DNA of 64,000 bases from Ancylostoma caninum (taxonomy: Eukaryota > Nematoda > Chromadorea > Rhabditida > Ancylostomatidae). The translations under genes were made by a program, and so were the position numbers. The stretch covers positions 124,001 to 188,000 of the forward strand of contig JBAJFG010000404.1 of assembly GCA_037903475.1 (NCBI GenBank), read 5' to 3'. A model generated the notes under the pieces. The model was given only the letters and a program-made list of their open reading frames with translations. It had not been told where the DNA came from and did not search any database. Shown piece after piece: positions 35,912 through 47,730 of this stretch. Numbering within the stretch: the first letter of the stretch is position 1; each line of letters begins with the position of its first letter.

Positions 35912-36803
35912 GTAGATCGACACCTCTGCTCACATCGAACAATCGCGGCTGTACCACCTACCGTGATGGAGACCTCGTTTAACGAGTCTTCTGGCTAACA
36001 AGCTGAGGACACCGATGACACCAAACTAGCTTTCAAGGAAGAGCATACCGCTGCTACGAGTTCGCACCGAACAAATGAGTGAACTAAACTTTTGTTGCAG
36101 CATGTCATCGCATTCTCGCGTTTGCTGTCACTTATTTATTAATGCACTCATGGTGTACAAGCCATAGTTATGGTGGTGAAAACCATAACAAACTCTCCAT
36201 TGGCATGGAGAGGTCATAGGGAAGTGAGCATGAAGGCGGAGGAGCGAAAAAGACACCGGATTTGTTCCAAACGAAAGGGGAGGACGTGGAAATAGTAGAC
36301 CGTCCTTAGAATAGAATGGAAGAAATTCCTTCGTTAGAATTTACGTCAGCCGCCATCAACTTCTGAGCGATGTGGTTTACAAGCTCACGTATGACTAATT
36401 ACTTAACTGGTTGGCAATGAACCCTCTAAGCTCTCGCTGCTTGAACAAACAATCTTCAGGATAAGGAGCTCAGCAAGAACCCTAACTATGTACTTCAACT
36501 TCATTAAATCTCTAGAACGGAAAATAAACTCAGAGAAACGGCTTAGACTTACCGAGAGATCAACATAATCATTTCTTCTGAACTCTATATCATAGGTATT
36601 CTTTATAGGCCGGTTTGGACGAATGGTTGTCGCAGTCGTTCAACTGGTTAAGCCTAATCGCCTCGTCTCTCAATGTTTTTGTTTATCTCATTTTTAACCG
36701 AGAATTCCGTAGCGAGTTCTGCAATGTATTCTGTGAGTTCCTTCCTTGCAGATGTTTACGCGCCAAAGTGTTGATTAAGCTCAGAGAAATCTCTCTATCA
36801 TAA

Positions 36804-38002
36804 CAAAAACATGAAAACATCTCTGCGAATGAACGCCTGACTAACGATTCAAGGACTAATGGGACGATTTACGTACGTCGTGACTTCAACAGTAAAGAGA
36901 TTTTTATGGTTTTAGCAACGAGGAGAATCACAAAAGTCAGCATCATTCCCGTCCAGCTGAATTCGGCCGGAACACAGCCGTCGCAAACGAAGGAGATTAA
37001 GACAGTCATTATCATTGCTTCTCAATATTGAGCTCGGTACAACTCCATTATTGTTCAGGAGAAGAATGTTTGTCGTTGGTCAAATTGTGCGGGTGATATA
37101 ATACGTCGTTAAATTATGTGAATTCCGACTATTTCACCTAGATTGCATGAATTTCTGAATGAATTGCGTAAATACCACATTTAGTAAATATGGACATCAG
37201 TAACTGTGGGACGTACACGACGCGCACTTTCATCAACGAAAAGCTTCTCACGACTGACCAGGTCTACAATATTCAGAATTATTGGATATATGAAGGAAGT
37301 TGTGAGGATTCTGAAACATCTGATACGGTTGTCAAAAATTCCTCATAGATGAAGTCTGCTTGTTTCGCTACAAAAAATCGGTGAAATTCGAACACGTTCA
37401 GCTTTGTTTCTGTTTGAAAATTTACGCAAACACATTCAGCCAAGATCCATAGTTTTCGGAGCTTTTTGAGAGGGAGAATGATGGTCGAGTGGTCCACATT
37501 GGAGCTTTTTTGTCAAGCTTTCGTCTTCCTCTACGACTCCCCAAAGTTCCGGATACTCCAAATTTGATGATTGACCTTTTTTCTTCGACTGTGAAGCTTG
37601 TATCTTATGTATCTTGAGTCGTTCTTCAACATCCATAAAATGGCAAATATCGATACGATCTTCTATAGAACCTTTGTCAAACGTTTTATGAGGAATCCAT
37701 TACAAAGAATTAGATTTTACCGAGAAAAAAGTCGCGAAAAAGCCGCATAATTTGTGCACCACAAAGTGCGGCTCAACTGAACACTTCTGCTAAACAGGTC
37801 AGTTTGACAGGATGTGTTGGAATACTAAGAACAACAGAAACAACAATAAAATATTCAATGAGATCCGTAACTATGCGACTGCTTTCGGCAGATTTTGGAC
37901 GCTATCCATGGGGATCACGCGGTTACACTTGTGTTCGCCTCGATCCCAACCGACAGATCGAACCATATTCACCAAGTCGTGTCGAAAAGAGCTGAACACC
38001 AA
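36804..38002. other. Downstream region of the pseudogene, no gene seen
   Basis: 36804-37203 matches copy 1. Beyond that the sequence is private. Minus-strand open frames at 37636-37436 and 37497-37279 overlap each other and show no recognisable domain. Confidence 0.45.
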
Positions 38003-38255
38003 TTCTCATCACTGTGCAGCACGAACGCAGCCCAGACGGCGTAATGGTTCGAGTAGAAACCCTAGTAGCAACGGTTCTCGGTATCTGCCATTCTTCTCTT
38101 CGTTGCTGTCCTTCCTCAGCAATTGCTGCTAAAGGGACGAAGGCTTGACCAGCAATCGAGAGGAGGATGGCAGCAACTGGGAACCGTTCCTGCTAGGGTT
38201 TCCACTCGAAACATTACGCTGTTTTGGCTGCGTTCGTGCTGCACAGTTATCAGAG
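38003..38255. mobile_element. TIR miniature element (GTGCAGCACGAACGCAGC family)
   Basis: The left arm ACTGTGCAGCACGAACGCAG starts at 38011, and the right arm ends with the reverse complement at 38247. The arms continue inward through GAGTAGAAACCCTAG and AACGGTTC for about 70 bp with some mismatches. It lies just downstream of the Srt-like gene stop. Confidence 0.85.
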
Positions 38256-38301
38256 AAGTCAATCGCTTTTCTTTAAACAACAAAACAATTTTCGCCATAA
38301 C

Positions 38302-40098
38302 TCACACGCTGAAAATCATGTAGAGCAGAGCACTGGCTCCGTTCCAGATCACCCACATAACTAGGTTGATGCATGCAAGATATTGTTTGCTCTTCAGCAT
38401 TGGCATGACGAACTCCCAAACGATGAAGCAGACGATTTGATAAGCGCAGAAGCAGAATACCTAAAATAGGTAAGCAGAGTTATCGCCGATTTCAGATCTG
38501 AAAAAATAGAGAACCTACCAATAACGTAACACGAACTTCGCGATTCTTCCGCCAGTTCGATCGCCTCTAAAGAATACGACTCTAGTATTCGCCAAAGATT
38601 GGGAGCTTGACATTAAACCTACACGAAATAAGAATCCGAAAATAATAGCGTAAATGAAAGTAGTGATGATAGCCGTCGCATAGTTGCTTATGGTATCCAA
38701 AGTGGAACAAATCCACGACAAAGGATAACCTGAACCAGCACGGAACTACAAGGCTCTTCGGAACTATTTGAGTCTGATACTAATAGATTACTAGCTGATT
38801 AATTGCTACAGCAACTTCTGAAGATGTAGAAAATAAGGTGTTCGAACTCGGCTCATATTATCCAATGGATTTTCTGGTCTACTTTCCTGAATCACACACA
38901 AAATGCTAGACTTTTAGAAAAAGAGCTTTCTTTTCCGTTTATTACTGAACAAACGTTGCAACTATTCTGTGGTGGCATTTGTCTTCGCGACTATCCTTGT
39001 CTCTTGTTTCGCACCAATCCCGCATCCAGATTGCCGATGCGTCAACGTTTCCTGCGTCATATGTAAGAAAAACCAGTAAGATACTAAATGGTACGGCGGT
39101 GCGGCGCGATTCCATCGATAAGCGGTCTTGGCGCGCATGTTGTAGCTCTCACTCGCAATACCGTCGCCTCGCGATTAAGTACATACATATATACTTACCC
39201 TAACTTGTGGGAATCAAATTTGGTTGGACTTATTATTAAGTGAATTGTTCTCGTAGACCGTAGACTATGCCACTCCTTAGCTTAGCTTAATTGAAGTGAT
39301 GGTCGATTGTTATTGCACTGTTGAGAAGGAGGCTGCGCTGCGCCACTTACACAGCGCGCCAGAGTAGCTGGACGCTATGGTTGTCGAAGGTTGTTTGAGC
39401 TGCCTCTTCTGTTAAACCGGCAATCCCACCACCGTCCGTCAACCACATTGCACAGTTGGCTCGGCGGAGCGGCGCGGCCTCATTTTCTGCTTTGCAGTAA
39501 CGATTTACTACCACTCTAGGTTTTGGAACCACAAACTGACTTGATGTTCCTTTACGAAAAAAATTGGTATATAAATAAAATTTTACTTCGATCGTAGTGC
39601 CACGCAAAGTACATCCTGTCGAATATCACAGCCGAGAATGGTGTAAGGTTCCATAGTAGAAATAACACATAAAATATAGCAAGCACCACTAGAAGCGTCT
39701 GAAAAGCGAGCAGCTCTGATAGATGAGCTGAAAATGAGAAACCGACGAACACACTAACCTTAGAAGCACAAGGAGAAAGTATTTTCTTGGCGAGCATAGG
39801 CCATAGTGTCCATACAAGGCGATGGATTGTGAGGAGCACCGTGGCAGTCACCATCAACATCCACGTTGCTCCCACGAGTGCGCCTAGTGTCTGAGATTGT
39901 TTAAGTCATTATATGAACTGTGCTAACCCTTCTTAGTGCAGTTACAGGTACCGTGATATAAGGAGGGACGCTGAGATCAAAGGCGAGCACTGATCCTATC
40001 ATGCTGTGAATGACGAGCTGTATGCAGTCCGTGGCACTAATCAGGCACATTAGAGAAAAGGCGAAATCCGAAGCGAACCCGCATTTCTTCGAGATTAC
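38302..40098 (-). CDS. Srt-like nematode chemoreceptor (7TM GPCR), N-terminal exon not found
   Basis: Exons on the minus strand: 40098-39928, 39890-39759, 39698-39587, one starting at 38729 and ending within about 38630-38520, and 38460-38302 (TGA). The products in order are FAFSLMCLISATDCIQLVIH; GALVGATWMLMVTATVLLTIHR; LLVVLAIFYVLFLLWNLTPF; SWICSTLDTISNYATAIITT; and CAYQIVCFIVWEF ... VMWVIWNGASALLYMIFSV. The small helix pattern and the final W-x-x-x-G-x-x-x-x-Y motif fit the Srt (serpentine receptor class T) pattern, which I recognise by form only. Phases agree for exons 1-4; the donor of the fourth exon is uncertain. No exon with TM1 was found above 40098. A stub of the third exon also exists in copy 1 at 17930-18000. 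Confidence 0.7.
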
Positions 40099-41660
40099 CT
40101 GAACATGTCAGCCATCCTCCAATTTATTCAGCAGCAACACGCGTGTAGGTTATGAAAAATTCTTAAAACGACTTTTCAGACGTGCTTAGGCATGCACATT
40201 ATTAGTAATTGGATTCCAGTAACTGGAGCCACAGCGCGTCTGATTCCTAGCGGAGGGCGAGATTGCGGTGTTGTTTCAGTGCTGTTCAGTTGCTATTCGG
40301 TCGCTATTTGGTTGCTATTCGCTTTTCATGTAAGATCTCAAGAATTAGTGACAAGTTATTGACTATTAGTCTTGAAAATCATTCCCAGGTTTTGCCCTTA
40401 TTAATCGCTCTTAGCTAATTTTGATGCGCCTCCGCCACATTATAAATGAAAAGCAAATACGTAAGCGTGAGCTAACTAGCCCTAATCTTGAAGATGTGAA
40501 TGTTATAAATTTTGTTTGATCGAGTGAATTCTACGATGGCCTCATTTGTGAGCTTTTGGCATATAATGCATTCTTCTGAGCTTAACGTTAACAATGTATT
40601 ATACAATGCTTTAGTTTCTGATCCTATCATGCTACAATAATGAGCTGCATGAAAAGTGAAACATCGAGTTGTTACATTGTTAACATTACGGTCTGAAGAA
40701 GTCATTACATGATGGAAGCTTATAAATAAAAACTAAATAGCTGTGAATATTATTGTGCTGTTAAGTTGAAAACATCACCCAACATTTTGCTTTTTATGTC
40801 TTGAGCGGATCGTGATCCAATCAACTGTGTGGTCATTGTATAGTTTGTTCATTCCTACGGTGCGCTCCACGTACCGCTCGGCCACGCGGCTACGTTCTGA
40901 ATGGAGCGAGATAATACGTCTACATAATATAATACTTTCATTTCATTTCATACCAGTAGCTAATAAGCCTATCACATCGCTACAATGCCAACTTAGCCGC
41001 GTGACTGATCGGTACGTGGAGTGTGCCGTCCAAATGAACAGATTATACCAATAATAACACACCTGAGAACCGCTCCTATCATCAGTGAGAAGAGGTTATA
41101 CCAGTATCAGTAGGATCACTGAGCAGTAAGTTTTACGAGTTTTCACGCTAGCACTGAGCTCCGAATTCTTCTATGCAGCACAAAAAATAGTAACTGCCAG
41201 CTGATTGTGGCGATGATTTCAAGTGGCACTCCTCCATTAACCTTTTCTTCAGTAGTACTTTCTTGTGATCTACTTCTTCTATTTCCTTCCTTTCCACTCA
41301 CTATAACTCCCTATTATCCTTTTTTTTTACTTTACTGAAAACGTGGTTCTTCAAATGTTGTGTGCATTCGTCTGTTTGATACACCTAAAATTGGTGTAAC
41401 ATACATTACAGAGAATTCGCAAACATTGTCAAATGCAGAACATACAACCTTCAGCTTGGCTTATCGTAGCGTTAGATCTCAAATTGTTGAAGGTTTAACA
41501 GGAGCATTCATTTATTGTTGCGATGATTCCAAGTGAAAATATCTACATTACTTTTAAAAACTTCTCTATAGAGTCTTGCTTTCTTTCCGATATACTTCAT
41601 TTTGTTCCAATTTCCACTTTTTCCGTTCCAAGAAAGCTGCCTAACTAGTCAAATATCCAG
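40099..41660. other. Region with decayed 7TM-like sequence and a nested miniature element
   Basis: On the minus strand, 41230-41140 reads VPLEIIATISWQLLFFVLHRRI and then a stop; 41135-41060 reads TRKTYCSVILLILV with a frameshift before LFSLMIGAVLR. The block is related to 26690-26930. It looks like a dead receptor exon pair. A 173-bp miniature element has inserted at 40857-41029. Everything else appears non-coding. Confidence 0.4.
40857..41029. mobile_element. 173-bp MITE with about 35-bp inverted ends
   Basis: The left end ACGGTGCGCTCCACGTACCG pairs with the reverse complement of the right end, ACGGCACACTCCACGTACCG, and the match continues through CACGCGGCT. The related block at 26.7-26.9 kb lacks this element, giving a partial empty-site comparison. 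Confidence 0.8.
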
Positions 41661-41774
41661 TTGCGTCAAGAAAACAGACGACAACAATGGAAAAATAATG
41701 TTACGCAGATCTTTAAATACAACATATCCACTATTCGAAAAGGTTTAAAAAGAAATAAGATACGACAACTTACA

Positions 41775-42120
41775 CTAATGAAGATCAGTTGCAGTAATAA
41801 AAATAACACCGACAGACATATGATTACGATGCCAAAAACACGTACTACGGCCGGATCCATGTTCTGTCTGCTTGAGTCTGAAAGTTAGAGAGGATATTCC
41901 AAATTTGCCTTTCCAACAAAAAAATTCTGAACGGAGATGCAAATTTGCACGAGCACACAGCCACCGGAGCAAATACATGCACTGAAAATAAGACTGAGAC
42001 AAAGCCATTCCCCATGAGAGACGCTCTGTAGGAACTATAAACAAGAGGGCTTGGGAGAAGGAAGTTAAATCTAGCTATAAATAGAATATCTTCCTGGCAT
42101 TGGTTCACCACGAAGCAAGA
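41775..42120 (-). other. Possible chemoreceptor 5' exon(s), weak
   Basis: On the minus strand, a TTTCAG acceptor is followed by an ATG at about 41860 and the hydrophobic stretch VVRVFGIVIICLSVLFLLLQ, ending at a GTAAGT donor. Upstream (42120-41890) another open stretch with two hydrophobic segments is present. This is what a nematode receptor TM1 exon looks like, but no later exon could be joined. It may be a relic of the same gene as 40.8-41.2 kb. Confidence 0.35.
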
Positions 42121-43160
42121 AAATGGACGGTAAGTTAAGTTAAAAAATCCGATTTGCGTCACTTTGCTCTGATTACTAGGTGGTGTTGTGCAAGCTCGTT
42201 AGAGTTTTCTGTTCACCGCGTAAATATCGATAACCTTGACTGTGAGCAACACTTTAGCAAAACATAACAGTAGTTTCTGGGAACTAAAAATGGACCACGG
42301 GGTTCAATGATATCTACCTCATTAATAAAGAACGAAAATAATGAATCTGTGTTTAAGTGCTCATAAAAAGCTTGCAACATCATTAGCCGATTCCAGCTTT
42401 TTAGCCCCTCCAGAGCAGCGATCTCACCAGGATGAGCCGGTTTTGTGGTCCTTTCATGTTTCTCTGAGCCTTCGTTCTTTTTTCAAACTTAAAAGCTAGA
42501 CATTGGAAATTATGACAAAAATAAGGGATGAGAATAAGCCAATACTAAAATTCCGATCACTCTACAAAGCATTCGTGAGAAGTTTGGCAAATGGTCTGAT
42601 TGTCAAATGGTCTGATTTCCTCCAAGTTTCTGAAGTTTTTGCCCTACCTTCCCTCCCATGTGATGTTTCGATTCTGAGCACATCACTCCTTTTTAGAATA
42701 CTCTGTAGCAACCTTTTTTGAAGATTTTTTCCCTAGTTCCTAGATGTGATACTAGCCCTGTCTTATGTTCCTGTACGTGAATACGCAGCTTCTAGGGTTG
42801 CTTCGCCGTTTTTATGATTATCGAGGTTTTGTTGCTTTTTTTTACTGTTGCCTAGTATGTCTTCGGTGCGCCCTTGTGGCGTTGATAAATAAATATAGAT
42901 AACGTTCCACATTCATGCGTGTATACAATTAACTAAACAGACAAATAAGCAAACTGAATGATTCAAGAACGTTTTATTCTTTTTTTTTAGAAAAAAATCA
43001 ACATGGGGCCAATTCTCGTGAGGAGGCACGCGCGAAACCGCGAGCAACTGAGCGTCAATCAGGAAAAATGGGACCTATCAAGGTTTGCAAATGGTTCATC
43101 TAGCCAACTGTTTGTACCTCGGAACATTGAAAAATAGCTACAATTCCTCAACATTCAGTG
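42121..43160. other. Non-coding region, nothing recognised
   Basis: A short plus-strand frame (42503-42721) has no motif. No repeats with ends are visible. Confidence 0.4.
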
Positions 43161-43173
43161 ATTAAACCTTAAA

Positions 43174-43382
43174 CTAGAAACGGAATGGCAAGTGTTCTGT
43201 TCCTATATGAAGGACATATCGAAGCATGTGAACAATAGGGTACAAAGACATGAAAAAATCCAGAATGTATGTAGATGATACAACAGCTAAGAGCACAACG
43301 ATGTGCAGAATGAGACATGAAGTAGTACACAAAGACCTAAAGAGCTTGTCGTGCTCCTGTAGGGAGACAAAACAAAGCACCA
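43174..43382 (-). other. Possible last exon of a 7TM receptor
   Basis: A CTACAG acceptor just above 43358 is followed on the minus strand by EHDKLFRSLCTTSCLILHIV, a second hydrophobic run (TYILDFFMSL) and a stop after HLPFRF. Two membrane segments and a short tail fit a receptor terminus, but the family is not recognisable and no upstream exon was found. Confidence 0.3.
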
Positions 43383-43399
43383 AAGACGTAAGCATACAG

Positions 43400-46300
43400 A
43401 AAACACCCTAAGTGCGCTTAGAGGATGGATTATGGACTATAAGCCAATTAAGCGAGTGGTAAAAAAAAGTAGGGTACCAGGCGTGGGTGAGCTGAACGTA
43501 TGATGAATGGGGAGCTCTAAGCGGGTTGCGTGCCCCTCCCTATGAACGGAACGAGCTAAACATGCCGCACACAAGTTTTATTTTCTATGGAGATGAGCAT
43601 AAAAGAGTGATAACCGTGTATTAACGACAGAAAGAGATAACTTTAAAAGAGGCAAAGATCTTCCGGAGAAATTCAGCGACAGAGGTGGTGGTGCTGCGCA
43701 GCTCCAGTCTCGCAGGCAAAAAAACACGACATTTCTAGATTTTGAAAAAAAAAACTAAGCGAAGGTTATTGGAATTGCGATAACCACCTGTCATCTCATA
43801 TGGAAATTTATTTCTTTCAAAGGCTGAATCACCGTTAACTTAATAACTTTTGCGATCGCGAGTTATAACATTTAACATTCAATTCTAATTTTATCCAAAA
43901 AATCATTTTCAACACGTGATGTGGGGTATTATCACATGATATTGGAAATTTTCACCGAGTGGATTATTCTCGTGACTAAGTTTTTACAGGCGATTAGCCT
44001 TCAACGGCCAGTTTTGCTTTTCACAATTACAGGTCAAGTACTGTACAAGATACTAGTCATCGAGCAAGGTACACAATTCATTACTAATAAGTGCACTAGT
44101 TGAGGCATTCGGCGATTCATCCAAAAATAGGCATTAGGTTAAGTTAAATAATTGTGCCGCTCACCTTTGAAAAAGTACAACAATTATGACATACGTCATT
44201 AAATTTCTTCACTATCTTCTCATCATTTGCGCCATCAACATACAAGAAAAACCATAGATCAGCGAGAACTACTACAGCTTGCTATCAAATCCATCTCGAT
44301 GTATCGGAAGCACTTTCAAAATACGACTTTCCAAACAATATCTAGAGATTCTGAGGAAACCAAGGGGAAAATTCCTTATAAAGGTAATAGAGCCTACAAT
44401 ATATAGTACAAATTACGATCTATCCTACAGAAAGATCTCTTGCAGTCGTATTCATCGTATACAGCAGTCTGGATAAACCATGATAACGTTGACTGTATTA
44501 GTTCCGTTATATGCTAGTTGAGTTTTGCTTAGTCCCGGAAACTACAGCTGTTCCAAAGAAAATTCATGTAATACAAGTTCGGCAATGTTGGAATCCCACC
44601 GCGTGGATAAATCGCTCAGCAGCGATAAACACATTTTTATCTGGGAGATAGGAGCTCCATGGAAAGTGCTAGACATGAGGATTAAGCATTCGTAAACCTT
44701 TTAAGAAAATAGAGATTCATTCCAGAGTGAGATATGGTCAAAATGCTCCTGCACCAACTGGAAGATTTCTGTAAGACAAGCCGGCTAGTTCTTCAGCGAA
44801 AGTATTAGGTTGTAAAGAAAGTTCTCGCGGTTTTTGAAGCATTACATATTATTGACTTTCACCATCACGTCCTCTCATTCTTCGACAAGTTTCAGGAAGC
44901 TTTTTTGATGCCTTCGTCATAGAACTGTTGGTGCACTGCTCGAAAAACTGTTGGACCCGTGATCGAAGTCATCCTCGTTATCGGACTATAGTGGATAGGT
45001 CAGCACTTGCTATCCAAAGTCGAGTGGCTTCTGGCGAGTCACTCTTTCATTGTACGTACGAGCATTTTAGTGCTGCGTCACGACTTCGAGCGACTTTTCA
45101 TGGCATCTCTGCGTTCGCCAGGTCGCCGCGCGCATTGGTCCCCCAAGCTCCTCAAACTAAGCTCCTAAACCAGCGCCGTGAGCGCAAAAAAAAAGCTGGC
45201 GCGCCAGCACTGAAAGTTTATTCGTTGTCTGTCTTTCGCAAGGAGCGGTTGCAAGCAAGTCAATGGATGATGGTTAGATGATGGTCACATGTGTCAGTTC
45301 CACCAATACACAGGCCATGGGATGGGGAGAAGTAACTCCAAGACTGAGGTAACCCGGGGTCACTGAGCTTTCTTGTGGACACGTTGAGCCCACGGTCTTA
45401 CTGCCGCGCCACTCATACTCCCAAGGAGTTAGTGCTTGCTAAGTCCTAGTGACTGGGCTGGTTGGATGCTCCCCATAGTGTTTATGTTGTATATTTGTGT
45501 TCATATTATGCGGATCATGAATTTGGGCAGTTTTATGTCTTCGTATAGTGTAGAACATATAAAACTAAAAAAAACCAGGTGCCGCGAATGTAGCGGTTAT
45601 TTAGTCAGTATAATTACCATCGTACATATATAGCAGGATATGATGGTAGCGCACCTGCAGTATCACATGTGTCGTACCGTCCAGTTGCGGTCACATGAGC
45701 AAATGTTAGTGCATCTGCGGGTGTACTGGAATTAACTCTGTAACAGCGTGTATTGGTATGGTTGGTAGTTTAAAGGCAATGTGTCAACTCGTATTCGTGT
45801 TCAAAGTTTCAGCATATTCTGAATCTTCTCGATGCGCTGAATCCAGCGGTATACAAAATAATTTAGAAAACTGTCTTCATACCCGTTTTCTAAACATTTC
45901 TCGGGACGGGATTTGGAACAGTTTGTCGAGCCGAGTGGACACGTGAAACCTTGATCTAATCGATCATACACGTCTAGACAAATTGGCTAACGCAGCAGCC
46001 GTGGCGGGCAGCCAGCACAGTCACGGACCGCTCCGCCCAAGTGGTCCGTGAACTGCACTTTCGGACCTTCAGTAAACGGGGTGTTTGTCACATCTATGCG
46101 TTTCGACGTACATCCTTGGAATCAGCGTGACGAGGAAGTCCAGAGACTATTGATATTTACAGCTCACAAAACAAGGTGACATACTGCCTTCAAGGATCTC
46201 CACTGCAGTGGTGCTGTGTGTTGCGAGGCAGGCAGATTCATGCATTCAATCGACGCAAACCTACTGTTTTACCAACCTTGGCGGATTACTCTTTCGCTTG

Positions 46301-46490
46301 TTACATCCGCAGTTTCCTCGAACGTCACTTACACCGATGCTCGGTTCTGGGGTCTACTTAGCTACGTGTGGGTGAAACGACGACATGCTGCAATCAGATC
46401 GTGCCGTAACTCGGACACTTGCCTACGATGTTTGCGGCCGCTCTATGCAGCTACTGACGTAGTCTTTAGCCGTTTGGACAACAGAAAGTG
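43400..46490. other. Gene-poor region
   Basis: Open frames at 44928-45281, 45436-45633 and 46176-46361 have no recognisable motif or splice partners. 44279-44420 resembles 55210-55340 (ATCTCGATGTATCGGAAG against ATCGCGATGTGTCGGAAA), a dispersed repeat. A small hairpin with CACGGACC arms lies at about 46021-46050. No gene is supported. Confidence 0.4.
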
Positions 46491-46496
46491 TCAAAT

Positions 46497-46944
46497 TAAC
46501 AATACCATGTGACTGATTTCAACAGATGTAAAATGAGCAGGAGAAAAACGCCAGACTACAATGCACCATACCAATTTTGTTCGCATCCATTCACGTTATA
46601 TCTACGGCGGTATTTATGGTTGATGCGCGTCAAATTTGACGCGGCGATATACAATGCAGAACGAAGAGGAGAAAAGAATTCTTGGCAGGATGCGAATGTC
46701 CCTTGTCTTGCCGTCGCGACGCCCGCGCGAACAAACTGCGTTCTGATCTTCGCTGTATGGAGAGATCGCGAAAACTTCGTGAAATTTCAGGCCGACGCGT
46801 CAAATTTGAGGCACATCAACCATAAAGACAGCCGTAGATATAAGGTGAATGGATGCGAACAAAATTGGTTTGGTGCATTGTAGTCTGGCGCTTTTCTCCT
46901 GCTCATTTTACGTGTGTTGAGATCAGTCACTCGGTATTGTTAAC
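46497..46944. mobile_element. Fold-back element with arms of about 150 bp
   Basis: The left arm (about 46497-46650) and the right arm (about 46790-46944) are inverted copies. Shared blocks: AACAATACC, GTAAAATGAGCAGGAGAAAA, GCCAGACTACAATGCACCA, CCAATTTTGTTCGCATCCAT, TATATCTACGGC and GGTTGATG with GTCAAATTTGACGCG. The spacer is about 140 bp. The related repeat at 21.1 kb carries only the right-arm half. The 124-codon plus-strand frame over it is a by-product. Confidence 0.85.
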
Positions 46945-47400
46945 TTTTTTCATGGAACTACAACTGTTCACTTGGCGAAATGTTGCGAATTTTTCAAAAT
47001 GTGCACTGTAGAAGTTGCAAAATTAGACGCAGCTAATTGATCGTCACGCATGATGACACGTGTAACACTCACAGTGCATCTGTAACAAAAGGGACAACAC
47101 GAATTGGCCATAGAGGCTTCGAGACGGAAAGGCTCTCGATCTCAGGATTATGGAGGATAGCATTTACGTGAAGCTGATATTTAGAAACAATGAGATGTCA
47201 TAATGTTAGTACTTTAACCCCGTGGCCGTACCTTAGGGCTTAATTAGTTCGTTCTATTGTGACATTTCATAAAACCACAACAGAAATAACATGCATGTAC
47301 TGTAAGAGCGGAGTTCATGAAATTTCGAGCAGGTGCTGGAAGTCAAAGTAGACGAAATATTGTCTTGTATATATTATTCTACCGTAACCCAATTACCGTA
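46855..47400. repeat. Dispersed repeat family A, second copy
   Basis: Partner of 21140-22140, overlapping the right arm of the fold-back element. The match ends near the TATATATTATTCTACCGTA block. Confidence 0.7.
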
Positions 47401-47730
47401 GATGTAAGAAAGCGGAGGAAAACATCAATTTTGGCCAGAATAATGGAATACGATAATGTGATAAATATGAAGCAGTTCTTCTCCATACCTTTGAGTGAAG
47501 TTCCAGAGAATGTTCTTAGTACTATGCTTACAAGAGGTTCAGAAATGAGTCGGTATTGGTTTTACGTAAAGAGATTAGAGAGGCCTTTGGCCTTTGGCAA
47601 GTCGTGCATGTTCAAGCTTCTCGTTGAACGGCCTGTACAGCACATCTCCACCGTAACCTTACCAAACGAGCTAACGACACAAAATCATCCTGATTTCAGT
47701 GAACAGCCTAGCAAATACCAGTCTGGCTAA
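47317..47730 (+). other. 137-codon open frame, unknown
   Basis: The first third lies in repeat family A. The rest (about residues 35-137) is outside the repeat, charged and free of membrane segments. It includes VRKRRKTSILARIMEY and KQFFSIPLSEVPENVLST. I recognise no domain, and neither end has a convincing splice site. It may be part of a repeat-encoded protein. Confidence 0.25.

Larger units (their letters stand above)
31313..36803 (+). pseudogene. Pseudogene of the serpentine chemoreceptor (copy 2)
   Basis: The exon equivalents are 31313-31477, 31543-31700, about 31856-31939, 34348-34457, 34518-34643, 35152-35266 and 36609-36803. Exons 1, 2, 4, 6 and 7 remain open. In exon 3 the bases coding for the TM3 stretch that ends in MGIER are replaced by a short TATATATACATATA run, which shifts the frame and leads to an early stop. 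In exon 5 one T is missing (TTATGTGTCGG against TTATGTTGTCGG in copy 1), again a frameshift. The last exon differs by four bases near its end and would read FLPCRCLRAK before the stop. A working receptor cannot be made. Expression of the first exons is still possible. Confidence 0.88.
24635..39660. repeat. Segmental duplication, copy 2
   Basis: Direct-orientation partner of 5730-17999. It lacks the 847-bp element of copy 1 and the segment equivalent to 9760-11005. It has extra DNA at about 26460-27605, a CR1-like insertion at about 28440-30120 and a fuller stretch at 33700-34060. It carries the pseudogene copy of the receptor and the longer Srt-like gene. Confidence 0.9.

Noticed and set aside
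41661..41888. Plus-strand frame of 75 codons
   Set aside because: It is antisense to the better-supported hydrophobic exon candidate on the minus strand.
46509..46883. 124-codon plus-strand frame
   Set aside because: It is almost entirely within the arms and spacer of the fold-back element.
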